NCBI RefSeq assembly: GCF_030817475.1
Contig: NZ_JAUSZJ010000002.1
Location: 6,874,158-6,938,157, forward strand
Reading direction: 5' to 3'
Source: Streptomyces sp. V2I9
GTDB lineage: Bacteria > Actinomycetota > Actinomycetes > Streptomycetales > Streptomycetaceae
Length of the DNA: 64,000 nt
Part shown: one piece after another, positions 33,993 through 42,218 of the stretch
Position numbering within the stretch: the first letter of the stretch is position 1
Layout: each line of letters begins with the position of its first letter
The notes under the pieces: generated by a model
What the model was told of the DNA's origin: nothing
The model's input: the letters and a program-made list of their open reading frames with translations, nothing else
Databases searched by the model: none
Made by a program: the position numbers and the translations under genes

Positions 33993-34812
33993 ACGTGTCC
34001 GGGTCGGGCCCGGTGCGCTCGCCGCGGTCGAGGGCCGAGATCTCCCCGATGTCCCCGTCGTTCAGCTCGAAGTCGAAGAGCGCGAAGTTGTCCTGGATAC
34101 GCTTCAGCGTCACGGACTTGGGGAAGACGATGTCCCCGCGCTGGATGTGCCATCGCAGCACCACCTGTGCCGGGGTCCTGCCCACCCGCTCCGCGATACG
34201 GGTGATCGTGGGGTCCGCGAGCACCTTGCCCTGGGCGATGGGCGACCACGCCTCCGTGGCGATGCCGTGCTCCGCCCCGAAGGCGCGGAGCGGGTCCTGG
34301 GTCAGGTAGGGGTGCACCTCGATCTGGTTGACGGCGGGGACCACCGTGCTGTTGTCCAGCAGCCTGCGCAGGTGGTTCTCCTGGAAGTTGGACACCCCGA
34401 TCGCCCTGACGCGCCCGGACCGGTAGATCTCCTCCAGGGCCTTCCACGTCTCCACGTAGTCCCCCGGACCACCCGGCAGGGGCCAGTGGATGAGGAAGAG
34501 GTCCAGGTGGTCGAGGTCCAGCTGCTCCATGGTGCGGTCGAACGCCCGGAGGGCATCGTCGTACGCGTGCGCGCCGTTGTTCAGCTTGCTCGTCACGAAG
34601 ACGTCGGCGCGGTCGAGCCCCGCTTCCCGGACCGCCTGGCCGACCTCCTTCTCGTTGCCGTACATCTGGGCCGTGTCGATGTGCCGGTAGCCGGTCTCCA
34701 GGGCGGCGACCGTGGTCTCGCAGGTCTCGTCCGGCGGGATCTGGAAGGTCCCGAAACCGAGCTGGGGGATCGTCACACCGTTGTTGAGGGTGATGTCGGG
34801 TACTGCGGACAC
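33982..34812 (-). CDS. Aldo/keto reductase
   Basis: A 276-residue NADPH-dependent oxidoreductase of the 2,5-diketo-gluconate reductase-like group. The catalytic tetrad is visible: Asp in RHIDTAQMYGN, Tyr in the same motif, Lys in VTSKLNN and His in LFLIHWPLP. Cofactor-binding segments are GVSNFQ, NQIEVHPYL and FPKSVTLKRIQDN, ending in a family-typical LDRGERTGPDP. The GTG at 34812 has AGGAG upstream. It would reduce aldehydes or ketones in the cytoplasm; the natural substrate is unknown. It is monocistronic, with a long leader region containing an AT-rich inverted repeat. Confidence 0.93.
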   Translation of the reverse strand: MSAVPDITLNNGVTIPQLGFGTFQIPPDETCETTVAALETGYRHIDTAQMYGNEKEVGQAVREAGLDRADVFVTSKLNNGAHAYDDALRAFDRTMEQLDLDHLDLFLIHWPLPGGPGDYVETWKALEEIYRSGRVRAIGVSNFQENHLRRLLDNSTVVPAVNQIEVHPYLTQDPLRAFGAEHGIATEAWSPIAQGKVLADPTITRIAERVGRTPAQVVLRWHIQRGDIVFPKSVTLKRIQDNFALFDFELNDGDIGEISALDRGERTGPDPDTFNG

Positions 34813-35061
34813 AGGTGCTCCTCGCTCTCGACGCCTCGGAAGGCGGAGGGGAAAGGTGTACGGGTGATCGGGCGGCGGGTCAGTCCGCGGGGCCGCCGAG
34901 TCCGGCGCCGGGCGGCAGCACCCGGGCCGACGGGCCGACGGCGGACGAACTCGTGCGCTGCTCTGCCATGAAAGCTCCGGTACGACGGTGCGGTGGGGGC
35001 GGCGGAATGCCGCACTCCGCCTCTCTCCGGGGTACCCGACCGAACGGACAGAAAACTGCCC

Positions 35062-35089
35062 ATAAGCATCTATATCGGTAATGCCTTAT
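35062..35089. promoter_or_regulatory. AT-rich inverted repeat upstream of the aldo/keto reductase
   Basis: ATAAGCAT (35062-35069) and ATGCCTTAT (35081-35089) form an inverted repeat with one bulged base around an 11-base spacer, in the only AT-rich patch of the 344-base gap at 34813-35156. It is probably a regulator binding site or part of the promoter; no other feature is seen in the gap. Confidence 0.4.
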
Positions 35090-35156
35090 TCGTGCAGGGT
35101 TACGGAGGGGCGGGGTGGCCCGACGGTGAGCGGCGGAGGCCGGAACGCCTCGCCCG

Positions 35157-36065
35157 CTACGCGGGTCCTGAGGTCGCGCCGTCGGGGAGGGGGACGCCGA
35201 GCCGCCCGGCCACCGTGGTGAGAGCCGGCCCCAGCGGCAGGGCGACGCGGGCCACGGCGTGCCGGTCGCCTCGTGTGGGGTCCCGGTTGACGATCAGGAC
35301 CGGCGTACCGGCGTCGGCGGCCTGCCGGACGAACCGGAGCCCGGACATCACGGTCAGCGAGGAGCCCAGGACCAACAGGGTGCCCGCCTCGCGGACCAGG
35401 GCACGGCAGTGCTCGACCCGCTGCGGAGGCACGGCCTCGCCGAAGAAGACCACGTCCGGTTTGAGGATGCCGCCGCAGACCGCGCAGGGCGCCACGGTGA
35501 AGTCCCCGACCTGCTCGTCGGTGAGATCGGCGTCGCCGTCCGGGTTCATCGCGGCGGCCACCGGCGCGAAGCCCTCGTTGGCCTCCTCCAGCCGTCGCGC
35601 CAGGTCGCGGCGCGGGCTGCGGTCGCCGCAGGACAGGCAGACCACCCGGTCCAGCCGCCCGTGGAGGTCCACGGCGCCCGTGCTGCCGGCGGCCTGGTGC
35701 AGACCGTCGACGTTCTGGGTGATCGCGCCCGAGAGCAGCCCCTGCCGCTCGAAGGCGGCCACGGCCAGGTGTCCCGCGTTGGGCCGGGCGCGGCCGAACG
35801 TACGCCAGCCGAGATGGCTGCGCGCCCAGTAGCGGCGACGGGCCCCGGCGTCGGCGGTGAAGTCCTGGTACGTCATCGGGGTGTGGCGGCTCAGGCTCCC
35901 GCCCTCGCCCCGATAGTCGGGGATGCCCGACTCCGTGGAGATGCCCGCCCCGCTGAGGACCAGCACCCCGCCACCGCGCAGCGCGTCGACCACCGGTTCC
36001 AGGTCGGTCGTGCCCGGCGGCGGCTCCTCGGCGGAGGTCCAGCTGAGCGTGGGTCGCATGCGCAT
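35157..36065 (-). CDS. SIR2-family NAD-dependent protein deacetylase (sirtuin)
   Basis: A 302-residue cytoplasmic deacylase that removes acetyl groups from protein lysines using NAD. Motifs are LSGAGISTESGIPDYRG (NAD binding, about 37-53), TQNVDGLHQAAGS, catalytic His in DLHGRLDRVVC, zinc ligands CLSC and CAVC, and VLGSSLTVMSGL plus LIVNRDPT. All catalytic and zinc residues are present, and the length is within the bacterial sirtuin range. The ATG at 36065 is followed by another two codons later, so the start is uncertain by two residues. It has no operon partner. Confidence 0.93.
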   Translation of the reverse strand: MRMRPTLSWTSAEEPPPGTTDLEPVVDALRGGGVLVLSGAGISTESGIPDYRGEGGSLSRHTPMTYQDFTADAGARRRYWARSHLGWRTFGRARPNAGHLAVAAFERQGLLSGAITQNVDGLHQAAGSTGAVDLHGRLDRVVCLSCGDRSPRRDLARRLEEANEGFAPVAAAMNPDGDADLTDEQVGDFTVAPCAVCGGILKPDVVFFGEAVPPQRVEHCRALVREAGTLLVLGSSLTVMSGLRFVRQAADAGTPVLIVNRDPTRGDRHAVARVALPLGPALTTVAGRLGVPLPDGATSGPA

Positions 36066-36310
36066 GCCCCCAGGGTACGGAAGCTGTCGCCGGTCGCGGC
36101 GGGCCTCGGCCCCGTCGGCGGGCGGGGTGCGTTTCCGGCCTCATTTCATGACAGGTGCATGATCAAGGTGCGATCGCGGCATAGCTTCTTGCGGCCCCCG
36201 GGAGAGCGGCGACCGGCCATCGTGGCCACTCGGCTTCCCGTAGGCCGACCGCCCTCCCGCTCGCCCGGCTCCCCGTGGAGCCGAGCCCCCCACGAGTGAA
36301 GGGACGAACA

Positions 36311-36892
36311 ATGCTGGATTCGAGATGGTTCAAGGCGGCCGGAGTCGCCGCCGCGATCACCCTGGCCACGGCGACGGCCTCGCACGCGGCTCCCGCGCCG
36401 GCCTCGACGGCGGTGGAGGGTACGGCAGCCGCAGTGACGCTCCGCTACGACGACAGCCGGGCCGGTGGCTGGGAGGCGGCGATCACCGCGGGCGTCGCTT
36501 CCTGGAACGCGAACGTCGCCAACGTCAAACTCGTCGAAGCCGCCCCCGGCACACGCGCCGAGATACAGATCGTGGCCACCAGCGGCTGGCCGCAGGCCAC
36601 CCTCGGCCCCGTCCGCCCCGGCGGCCTGGTGAGGGTGGAACTGGGCAGCCAGGCGGTCGCGCAGGGGTACGACAAGACCCGTATCGCCGCCCATGAACTC
36701 GGCCACAGCCTGGGGCTGCCGGACACCAAGCCCGGCCCCTGCTCCCAGTTGATGTCGGGCTCCACCGGTGGCACGAGCTGCACGAACGCGGTGCCGAACG
36801 CGGTCGAGCGATCCCGCGTGGAGTCCGCCTACGCGCGCGGTCTCGCCTCCCTCACCCCGACGGACGGCCGCATGCTGGTGGACGCTCCGTAA
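36311..36892 (+). CDS. Snapalysin-like secreted metalloprotease (family M7)
   Basis: A 193-residue secreted protease with an N-terminal signal peptide (KAAGVAAAITLATATASHA, cleavage probably near residue 27). The catalytic motif is AAHELGHSLGLPD (HExxHxxGxxD, about 132-144): two His and the Asp bind zinc and the Glu is catalytic. The motifs GPCSQLMSGSTGG and SCTN, with paired Cys for a disulfide, are hallmarks of snapalysin, the small neutral protease of Streptomyces. The ATG at 36311 follows AAGGGA. The divergent LysR regulator often found beside snapalysin genes is absent; upstream is the sirtuin gene. Confidence 0.92.
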   Translation: MLDSRWFKAAGVAAAITLATATASHAAPAPASTAVEGTAAAVTLRYDDSRAGGWEAAITAGVASWNANVANVKLVEAAPGTRAEIQIVATSGWPQATLGPVRPGGLVRVELGSQAVAQGYDKTRIAAHELGHSLGLPDTKPGPCSQLMSGSTGGTSCTNAVPNAVERSRVESAYARGLASLTPTDGRMLVDAP

Positions 36893-36964
36893 CCGGAGGG
36901 AACGGCGAGCGGCGGGAGCCGGGCACCTACCGCACCGGAGCCCGACCCGGGCTCTCGCCCCGCC

Positions 36965-36998
36965 CCCGGTTCCCGGTCGCTCCCGACCGGGAACCGGG
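36965..36998. terminator. Bidirectional hairpin between protease and SGNH genes
   Basis: Two perfect 15-base arms (36965-36979 and 36984-36998) with a 4-base loop lie between two convergent genes, so the hairpin can end transcripts from both sides. Confidence 0.8.
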
Positions 36999-37005
36999 AA
37001 GTGGT

Positions 37006-38190
37006 CTACCGGTCCTGCGGGGCGAAGGGCCCGCCGGGGCCGAAGGCACGCTGTGCGAACCGCTCGGCGATACGCCGGTGGGTGGCGGGGTCCGGGTGCA
37101 GATCGTCGGGCAACGGCAGTTCGGCGTGATCGCTCGCACCGTAGAGTTCCAGCCCGTCCAGGTGGAACAGATGGGGGTCGGTGGCCGCGCGCTGCTCCAC
37201 GATCCGGGCCAGCTCGTCCCGGACGACGGTGAGAGTGAGCTTCCCCGCGGCGACCTCCGCCGGATCGCCCGTGGCCAGGAAGCGCAGCCGGCCCTCGCCC
37301 ATCGCGCTGCGGTCCGGGGCACAGGGCCCCGGAGTGTTCTCGTGGATGGGGCAGAGGATCGGGGAGACCACCAGCAGCGGGGCGGTGGGGTGTCCCTCGC
37401 GGAGGGTGTCGAGGAAGCCGTGGACGGCCGGACCGAACGCGCGCAGCCGCATCAGGTCCGCGTTGACCACGTTGATGCCGATCTTGACGCTGAGCAGGTC
37501 GGCCGGTGTGTCACGCATGGCGCGGGCGGTGAAGGGGTCGAGCAGTGCACCGCCGCCGAACCCCAGATTGATCAGCTCGGCCCCGCCGTGGGCCGCTGCC
37601 AGGGCGGGCCAGGTGCCGGTGGGGGTGGTCGCGTTGGAGCCGTGGCTGATGGAGCTGCCGTGATGCAGCCAGACGGGGCGGTCGCTCGGCCGGGGATCCA
37701 TCACGGGCGCGTCGGTGCGCAGGGCGACCAGGCACGTCGTCTCGTCGTGGGGCAGCCAGATCTCGACGTCCTTCTCGTCCCCCGGCAGGCCGGTGAACCG
37801 GAGCGTCTCCGTCGGGCCGGGTCTGCTCAGAGCCGTGCCCGCTGCCATGTCGATGGTGAGCGTGTCCCCGTCGGGGGCGCCGGCCCGGCCCGCGAGGCGG
37901 CCGTCCACGAGGAGTTCGTACACCCCGTCCGGGCGCGGCGGAGCCCCGGCGTAGACCCGCTTGGTGGCCACCACGTCCAGCTCCACGGCGGTGGCGCGGG
38001 TGCGGAACGCCAGCCGGACCCCGGAGGGCTGTGACTCGGCCATGGCGAGCTGGCCGTCCGGGATCTGCCGCCGTGCCGCCGCGGGCAGCCGGTGCGGCAG
38101 CACCCCCCGCTCCGTCCGCTCCAGGTCGAGAGCGCCCCGCAGGATGGCGGTGGTGATCGGAGTCGTGGTCCAGTCGTGGGAGGAGGTCAT
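37006..38190 (-). CDS. SGNH/GDSL-family hydrolase
   Basis: A 394-residue protein with an N-terminal beta-rich domain (about 1-180) and a C-terminal SGNH esterase domain. The nucleophile block is WLHHGSSISHGSN (a GDS(L) variant with Ser), followed by LINLGFGGGALLD, LSVKIGINVVNADL and the catalytic DLHPDPATH. It would hydrolyse acyl esters of sugars or lipids. The ATG at 38190 has GGAGGA upstream. No signal peptide is evident, so it is probably cytoplasmic. It is the second gene after a TetR regulator on the same strand, with a repeat array between. Confidence 0.88.
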   Translation of the reverse strand: MTSSHDWTTTPITTAILRGALDLERTERGVLPHRLPAAARRQIPDGQLAMAESQPSGVRLAFRTRATAVELDVVATKRVYAGAPPRPDGVYELLVDGRLAGRAGAPDGDTLTIDMAAGTALSRPGPTETLRFTGLPGDEKDVEIWLPHDETTCLVALRTDAPVMDPRPSDRPVWLHHGSSISHGSNATTPTGTWPALAAAHGGAELINLGFGGGALLDPFTARAMRDTPADLLSVKIGINVVNADLMRLRAFGPAVHGFLDTLREGHPTAPLLVVSPILCPIHENTPGPCAPDRSAMGEGRLRFLATGDPAEVAAGKLTLTVVRDELARIVEQRAATDPHLFHLDGLELYGASDHAELPLPDDLHPDPATHRRIAERFAQRAFGPGGPFAPQDR

Positions 38191-38215
38191 GGGGCCGGTC
38201 TCTTCATTCGTCGCA

Positions 38216-38284
38216 GGTTCGGGACATACGGTTCGGGGCACCGGACATGCGGTCGGGGCACCGGGCATACGGTTCGGGACATAC
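38216..38284. repeat. Four tandem operator-like repeats between TetR and SGNH genes
   Basis: Units are GGTTCGGGACATAC (38216-38229), GGTTCGGGGCACCGGACATGC in long form (38230-38250), a 20-base version (38251-38270) and GGTTCGGGACATAC again (38271-38284). They fill most of the 121-base gap. The outer units are identical; the inner two carry an extra GGCACCG block. They may be binding sites for the TetR protein or remnants of repeat expansion. Confidence 0.6.
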
Positions 38285-38311
38285 GAGGGCGTGCCGATCA
38301 CTCCCGAGGCC

Positions 38312-38884
38312 TCAGGGAGAGGCCGGCCAGTCGCGCAGCAGGGAGTCGAGCGCGTCGAGGATCGCCGTCCAGCTCTCCTGCGAGTCGGGGGAGCTGTGGC
38401 TGAAACCGCCGGCCCCCTCCAGCTGCACGTAGCCCGTGAAGAACCCGCCCAGGAGCCGCACCGCGTGCGTCTCCCGCGGCTCGTCCAGGTCGTAGCCGCG
38501 CAGGATCGCCCGCGTCAGCCGGGAGTGCCGCACGCCCGCGCTCGCCGCCGCCGTTTCCGGGTCGAGCCGGTAGCGTGCGGCGGCGAACCGGCCCGGATGC
38601 CGGAGTGCGTAGTCACGGTAGGCGTCGGCGAACGCGCCGAGCGCGTCGCGGCCCGCCCGCCCCGCGATGGCCGCCGACGCCTCGTCGGCGAGTTCGTCCA
38701 GAGCCAGCAGGGCGATCCTCGTCCTGAGGTCGTGCGCGTTCTTGACGTGCGAGTACAGGCTCGCGGCCCTGACGCCCAGCGTCCGGGCGAGCTCCGAGGG
38801 GGTCACGCGCTCGAAGCCGATCTCGTCCGCCAGCTCGGCCCCGGCTCGTACCACGCTCTCCGCGTCCAGCCCTGCTCGCGTCAT
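38312..38884 (-). CDS. TetR-family transcriptional regulator
   Basis: A 190-residue repressor. The N-terminal helix-turn-helix is FERVTPSELARTLGVRAASLYSHVKNAHDLR (split here as VTPSELARTLGVRAASLYSH, about residues 27-46). The C-terminal part is the WHG-type ligand-binding domain common in this subgroup, with HPGRFAAARY, a Trp-containing segment and GGFFTGYVQLEGAGG. The start is the ATG at 38884. It is divergent from the FBP gene across 82 bases containing a perfect operator that overlaps both promoters, so autoregulation and control of FBP are likely. Its ligand is unknown. Confidence 0.9.
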   Translation of the reverse strand: MTRAGLDAESVVRAGAELADEIGFERVTPSELARTLGVRAASLYSHVKNAHDLRTRIALLALDELADEASAAIAGRAGRDALGAFADAYRDYALRHPGRFAAARYRLDPETAAASAGVRHSRLTRAILRGYDLDEPRETHAVRLLGGFFTGYVQLEGAGGFSHSSPDSQESWTAILDALDSLLRDWPASP

Positions 38885-38923
38885 ACCACTCCCTGAAAAG
38901 CCCTCGCTGATGACCTAAAGGAA

Positions 38924-38959
38924 TATACGTTTGCCTAATAGTTTTAGGCAACTTAGCTT
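38924..38959. promoter_or_regulatory. Divergent promoters sharing one TetR-type operator
   Basis: TTGCCTAA (38931-38938) and TTAGGCAA (38944-38951) form a perfect inverted repeat with a 5-base spacer. Rightward, TTGCCT and TAGCTT (38954-38959) are 17 bases apart; leftward, TTGCCT and TATATT are 18 bases apart. The palindrome thus supplies the -35 box of both promoters. The rightward transcript would be nearly leaderless, starting close to the ATG at 38967. Confidence 0.7.
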
Positions 38960-38966
38960 GGTTCGT

Positions 38967-39458
38967 ATGAAGCCCCTGACCGAGCAAGAGATCCGCACCG
39001 CCTTCGTGAACTGCACCAAGGGGGAGGCCAAGCGGCTGGCCGTCCCGCGCGACCTGGCCGACCGGCCCTGGGACGACCTCGACTTCCTGGGCTGGCGCGA
39101 CCCGCAGGCCCCCGACCGCGCCTACCTGGTCCTGCCGACCGATGAAGGGCCCCTCGCCATCCAGCTCCGCTCCTCCGACGCAGGCTCCTGGCAGACCCGC
39201 CGCAGCATGTGCCCGATCTGTCTGACCGTCCACACCGGAGGCGTCTCGCTGCTGGTGGCACCCCGGTCGGGCAAGGCGGGTCAGCAGGGCAACTCGGTCG
39301 GCACGTACATGTGCAGCGACCTCGCCTGCTCTCTCTACGTACGGGGCAAGAAGGACGCGGGCATGGGCGGGCGCCTGCGCGAGTCCCTCCCGCTGGAGCA
39401 GCAGATCGAACGGACCATGAAGAACCTCGCCGCGTTCATCGCCAAGGTGACCGCCTGA
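38967..39458 (+). CDS. FBP-domain protein (EF-G-binding, FusB-like zinc finger)
   Basis: A 163-residue protein. It begins MKPLTEQEIRTAFVNCTKGE and has a C-terminal treble-clef zinc finger with ligands in MCPICLTVH and YMCSDLACSLYVRG, ending LEQQIERTMKNLAAFIAKV. This is the FBP pattern, related to FusB, which binds elongation factor G and can rescue ribosomes stalled by fusidic acid. Whether this homologue confers resistance is unknown. The ATG at 38967 is chosen over a TTG at 38931, which lies inside the promoter/operator. It is controlled by the divergent TetR gene. Confidence 0.87.
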   Translation: MKPLTEQEIRTAFVNCTKGEAKRLAVPRDLADRPWDDLDFLGWRDPQAPDRAYLVLPTDEGPLAIQLRSSDAGSWQTRRSMCPICLTVHTGGVSLLVAPRSGKAGQQGNSVGTYMCSDLACSLYVRGKKDAGMGGRLRESLPLEQQIERTMKNLAAFIAKVTA

Positions 39459-39462
39459 CCGC

Positions 39463-39500
39463 TTCTTCCCGCGAGCCCGGATCCGGGCTCGCGGGAAGAA
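39463..39500 (+). terminator. Strong hairpin terminator after the FBP gene
   Basis: Two perfect 17-base arms (39463-39479 and 39484-39500) with a GATC loop begin five bases after the FBP stop. Confidence 0.85.
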
Positions 39501-40015
39501 ACGGCGGCCGGCCGCGACCGGCCGGACCGACGGCGGCTGTTCGTCCCGCAGGCGCTCGGCGACAGCGGGGGCGGCGGACAGATCGCCGGCGTCCGGCCGC
39601 CGCTCGTCGAAGCTGCCGACGAGTCCGAACGGCATACCGGTGACGAAGGCGCGCCGTCCCTTCTCCGGCTTCTGCGGCGCTTCCGCCAACACCGCGAAGC
39701 GACCGGTCCCCTGACGGAATCCACGACGAGACCGGCCCACCGGGACGGCGCCCCGACCGAGTCGGACCCCCCGGCCCCGCCCCCGTGGGGCCGCACGTAC
39801 CCCTGCCACTGCCCACCGGGTACGAAATCTGCGCTATGCCCGTCTACCCGACCCTGCCCATGGCGGCCTCAGCCGCTCGGCGGGCGCGTCTGCTCGGGAT
39901 GCCGGCCGCCGTCCTTGCGCCTCTGGACCTGCTCGGGCGTCTCGACCCGCGTCCTCCGGGTGGGCCCCGAACCAGCCCGTCAGGACTCACGCCCTGAGGT
40001 GGGCACGCCCTCCTC
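39501..40015. other. Gene-free stretch with a possible coding remnant
   Basis: About 515 bases without a convincing gene. On the minus strand roughly 39540-39720 reads like coding sequence (FRQGTGRFAVLAEAPQKP, GMPFGLVGSFDERRPDAG) but has no start or stop of its own and no family I recognise. On the plus strand a 53-codon frame from 39837 (MPVYPTLPMAAS) is too weak to call. The remnant fits gene decay at the edge of the TetR/FBP unit. Confidence 0.35.
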
Positions 40016-40567
40016 TCAGAGGCCGAACTCCTGCGGGGCGACCCCGAGCGCCGTGCACGCCTCGCGCAGTACCTGAGCCTCGGCCGGGGCGATGTACCCG
40101 TCCGCACCGGCGATCACGAAGCCCGTCTGGATGACCGCTTTGGCCTCCACCGGCTTCTTCGCCGCCTTCGCGATCTCCTGCATCGCCTCGGCCCTGCCCT
40201 GCGGGAAGTTGAACATCAACTGGTCGACGTGCTTGTTGAACCTCTGCCGCAGCTGCTCGGGCGGGAAGTTCTGCAGGACGTCGTTCTGCAGGATCAGCGA
40301 CTCCACGTGCTGTCGCTCAGCGGGGGCCACCGAGCCGTCGGCGGCCGCCACCAACGCGCACATCGCCATGCTGGCGTCCCGGTAGGCCCCGCTCTTCAAC
40401 TCCGTCTTGAGCGAGCCGAGCTGGGACTTGAGAAGCCCGACCAGCTTCTCCTTCGAGCCACCCCCGGCTCCTGAACCCGGCTGCCGGCCGCCGGCCGTAC
40501 CTCCGGCTCCCTGCGACTGCTGCTGCAACCCCTTGGCCTGTTCCTTGATGCGGTCCCACATAGCCAT
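40016..40567 (-). CDS. TerB-family tellurite-resistance-like protein
   Basis: A 183-residue cytoplasmic protein. After a Gln/Gly-rich N-terminal linker (MAMWDRIKEQAKGLQQQ, then a Gly/Ser tract), residues about 45-183 form the helical TerB domain with ALVAAADGSVAPAERQHVE, NFPPEQLRQRFNKHVDQL and ADGYIAPAEAQVLRE. Asp/Glu-rich loops in such domains bind metal ions. The ATG at 40567 has AAGGA at a proper distance; two neighbouring ATGs are alternatives. TerB proteins act in phosphate- and membrane-stress responses. No other ter genes are nearby. Confidence 0.88.
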   Translation of the reverse strand: MAMWDRIKEQAKGLQQQSQGAGGTAGGRQPGSGAGGGSKEKLVGLLKSQLGSLKTELKSGAYRDASMAMCALVAAADGSVAPAERQHVESLILQNDVLQNFPPEQLRQRFNKHVDQLMFNFPQGRAEAMQEIAKAAKKPVEAKAVIQTGFVIAGADGYIAPAEAQVLREACTALGVAPQEFGL

Positions 40568-40716
40568 GCCTGCCATCCTTGTCGATCGGATCGATGGACC
40601 GCGCACCGTGCGCGACCCCTGTGCGGCGGTTGTCCGTGAACAGCCCCGCGGCGGCCCTCGCCCGGTGGCCCGTGAGCCGCCCGAAGCGCCCTGCCCCGCA
40701 CGGTTCGCCGCAACGG

Positions 40717-41373
40717 TCACACGTGGTCCTTCCGCCGCTCCCCCCGACGGGCCCGCACCCTGCGGACGACGGCCACGACCAGCGCAGCGACGACCAGTAC
40801 GAGTACCACCTTGGAGAGCACCCCGACATAACGCTCCACGAGGTCCCACCGATCCCCCAGCAGATAGCCCGCCATGACGAGGACGGAGTTCCATATGAGG
40901 CTGCCGAGAGCGGTGAGGAGCACGAACGTCGGCAGCGGCATCCGCTCGACACCCGCAGGGACACTGATCAGGCTACGGAAGATCGGAATCATCCGGCCGA
41001 AGAAGATGGCCTTCATCCCGTGCTTCTGGAACCACCGCTCGGTCTTCTCCAGATCGGACACCTTCACCAGGGGGAGCCGCTCCCACAGGGCGTACATGCG
41101 CTCCCGGCCGAAAAGAGCGCCGATCTGGTAGAGAGCGACAGCACCCACCACCGACCCCAGTGTCGTCCAGAAGAGGGCGGAGAACAGGCTGATCACCCCC
41201 TGCCCCGCGGCGAAGCCCGTCAGCGGCAGGATGACCTCGCTCGGCAGCGGAGGGAAGAGGTTCTCCAGCGCGATCGCCAGCCCGGCTCCGGGGCCGCCCA
41301 TCGTCTCCACGAGTCCGGTCGCCCACCCGGCGATGCCGCTCGTCGGCTCCGAGGCGAGGGGGAAGTGATACAT
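40717..41373 (-). CDS. DedA-family (SNARE-associated) membrane protein
   Basis: A 218-residue membrane protein with about five hydrophobic segments. Family motifs are ALENLFPPLPSEVILPLTG, FGRMIPIFRSLISVPAG with its conserved Arg, and GSLIWNSVLVMAGYLLG. DedA proteins are proposed lipid scramblases or exporters that support membrane homeostasis and antimicrobial resistance. The ATG at 41373 follows GGAG. The C-terminus is basic (RRVRARRGERRK), suggesting it faces the cytoplasm. It lies upstream of terB on the same strand with a 149-base gap, so co-transcription is uncertain. Confidence 0.9.
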   Translation of the reverse strand: MYHFPLASEPTSGIAGWATGLVETMGGPGAGLAIALENLFPPLPSEVILPLTGFAAGQGVISLFSALFWTTLGSVVGAVALYQIGALFGRERMYALWERLPLVKVSDLEKTERWFQKHGMKAIFFGRMIPIFRSLISVPAGVERMPLPTFVLLTALGSLIWNSVLVMAGYLLGDRWDLVERYVGVLSKVVLVLVVAALVVAVVRRVRARRGERRKDHV

Positions 41374-41770
41374 GTGCTTCTGCTCCAGGACTGATTCGGG
41401 GCCGTGACCGGAATGCCGATCGATTCGGTCTCGTACGGTGCGGGTCGAGAAATGCGCGGGGAACCCGTGCTGCCCGCATCGCGCCGCATTTCTACGGGAA
41501 TCGAATGACGGGCTTCGGGTGAGGGTCCGGATTACCGGATACGCGCGCGGATGCGGATGTGAGGGGCGGGCTACGGGATGCGCAAGGAAGGGAAGGGGGT
41601 GTGACGGTGCGCGTCCACCGCCGGGCGGCCAGCTCCTGAACACGCACACGGCCTGCTCACCGCAGGGGCCGGACACCGGACGACGTACGGGATCCGGTGG
41701 CCGCACCGCCGTACGGTGCCGGCCGGTCCGGGGCCCGGCGGACAGCCCCGGACCGAGGGGGACCGCCCGC
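41374..41770. other. Gene-free stretch
   Basis: Nearly 400 bases between two minus-strand genes. I see no convincing gene, RNA or strong hairpin. It presumably contains the promoter for the DedA gene. Confidence 0.5.
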
Positions 41771-42127
41771 TCAGCAGCGAAGGATTCGGACCTGGACAGG
41801 ACTCTGCGATCCAGCGCGCGAAGCGTGCTGCCGGGCGATGTCCGCCGCACCGTCGTACAGGTCCGGCGAGGGGGAGGGGGCGGCCGCCGGAACGGGGGCC
41901 GACGCCGTCGTGCCACCCGCTTTGTGGCGCTGCTGGAGCGTGGCCTCACCGTCCACGCCGTCCAGCGGCATACTCGGCCCGGACGTGTCGAACACGGACA
42001 CGACCTGGGAACGAGCCGCCGCGTCGGAGGGCTGTGGAGTCTGCGGGGAGGAACCGAGAGCGAGTGCGGAAATCATCAGGAGCATGGCGATACCGGCGTA
42101 GAAGGCCAGCATCTCCCTGCAGCGCAT
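41771..42127 (-). CDS. Small membrane-anchored or secreted protein of unknown function
   Basis: A 118-residue protein. It begins MRCREMLAFYAGIAMLLM and continues with ISALALGSSP, a membrane anchor or uncleaved signal, followed by a Pro/Ser/Ala-rich outside segment (PVPAAAPSPSPD) and a basic end. No domain is recognised. The ATG at 42127 has GGGAG at good spacing, which supports it as real. Upstream is a pair of 10-11-base direct repeats, GAACTGAAGC and GAACCTGAAGC, that could bind a response regulator. It could be a cell-envelope stress protein, but that is only a guess. Confidence 0.55.
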   Translation of the reverse strand: MRCREMLAFYAGIAMLLMISALALGSSPQTPQPSDAAARSQVVSVFDTSGPSMPLDGVDGEATLQQRHKAGGTTASAPVPAAAPSPSPDLYDGAADIARQHASRAGSQSPVQVRILRC

Positions 42128-42218
42128 TCCTACGCTCCCTGTCCCGGTCGATTCGGCCCGTAGAACGAAGTACCAAAGCCGCTCGGCGAATTGCCGCAGG
42201 ACTGCACTCTAACAGCCT

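Noticed and set aside
34773..35069. A 98-codon minus-strand frame before the aldo/keto reductase
   Set aside because: Low-complexity Arg-rich translation, no ribosome site, and it covers the likely promoter/leader region.
36146..36706. A 186-codon minus-strand frame
   Set aside because: Antisense to the snapalysin-like gene, whose HELGH motif is on the plus strand.
38216..38284. Short repeats considered as a CRISPR array
   Set aside because: Units are directly adjacent with no unique spacers, and no cas gene is in the window.
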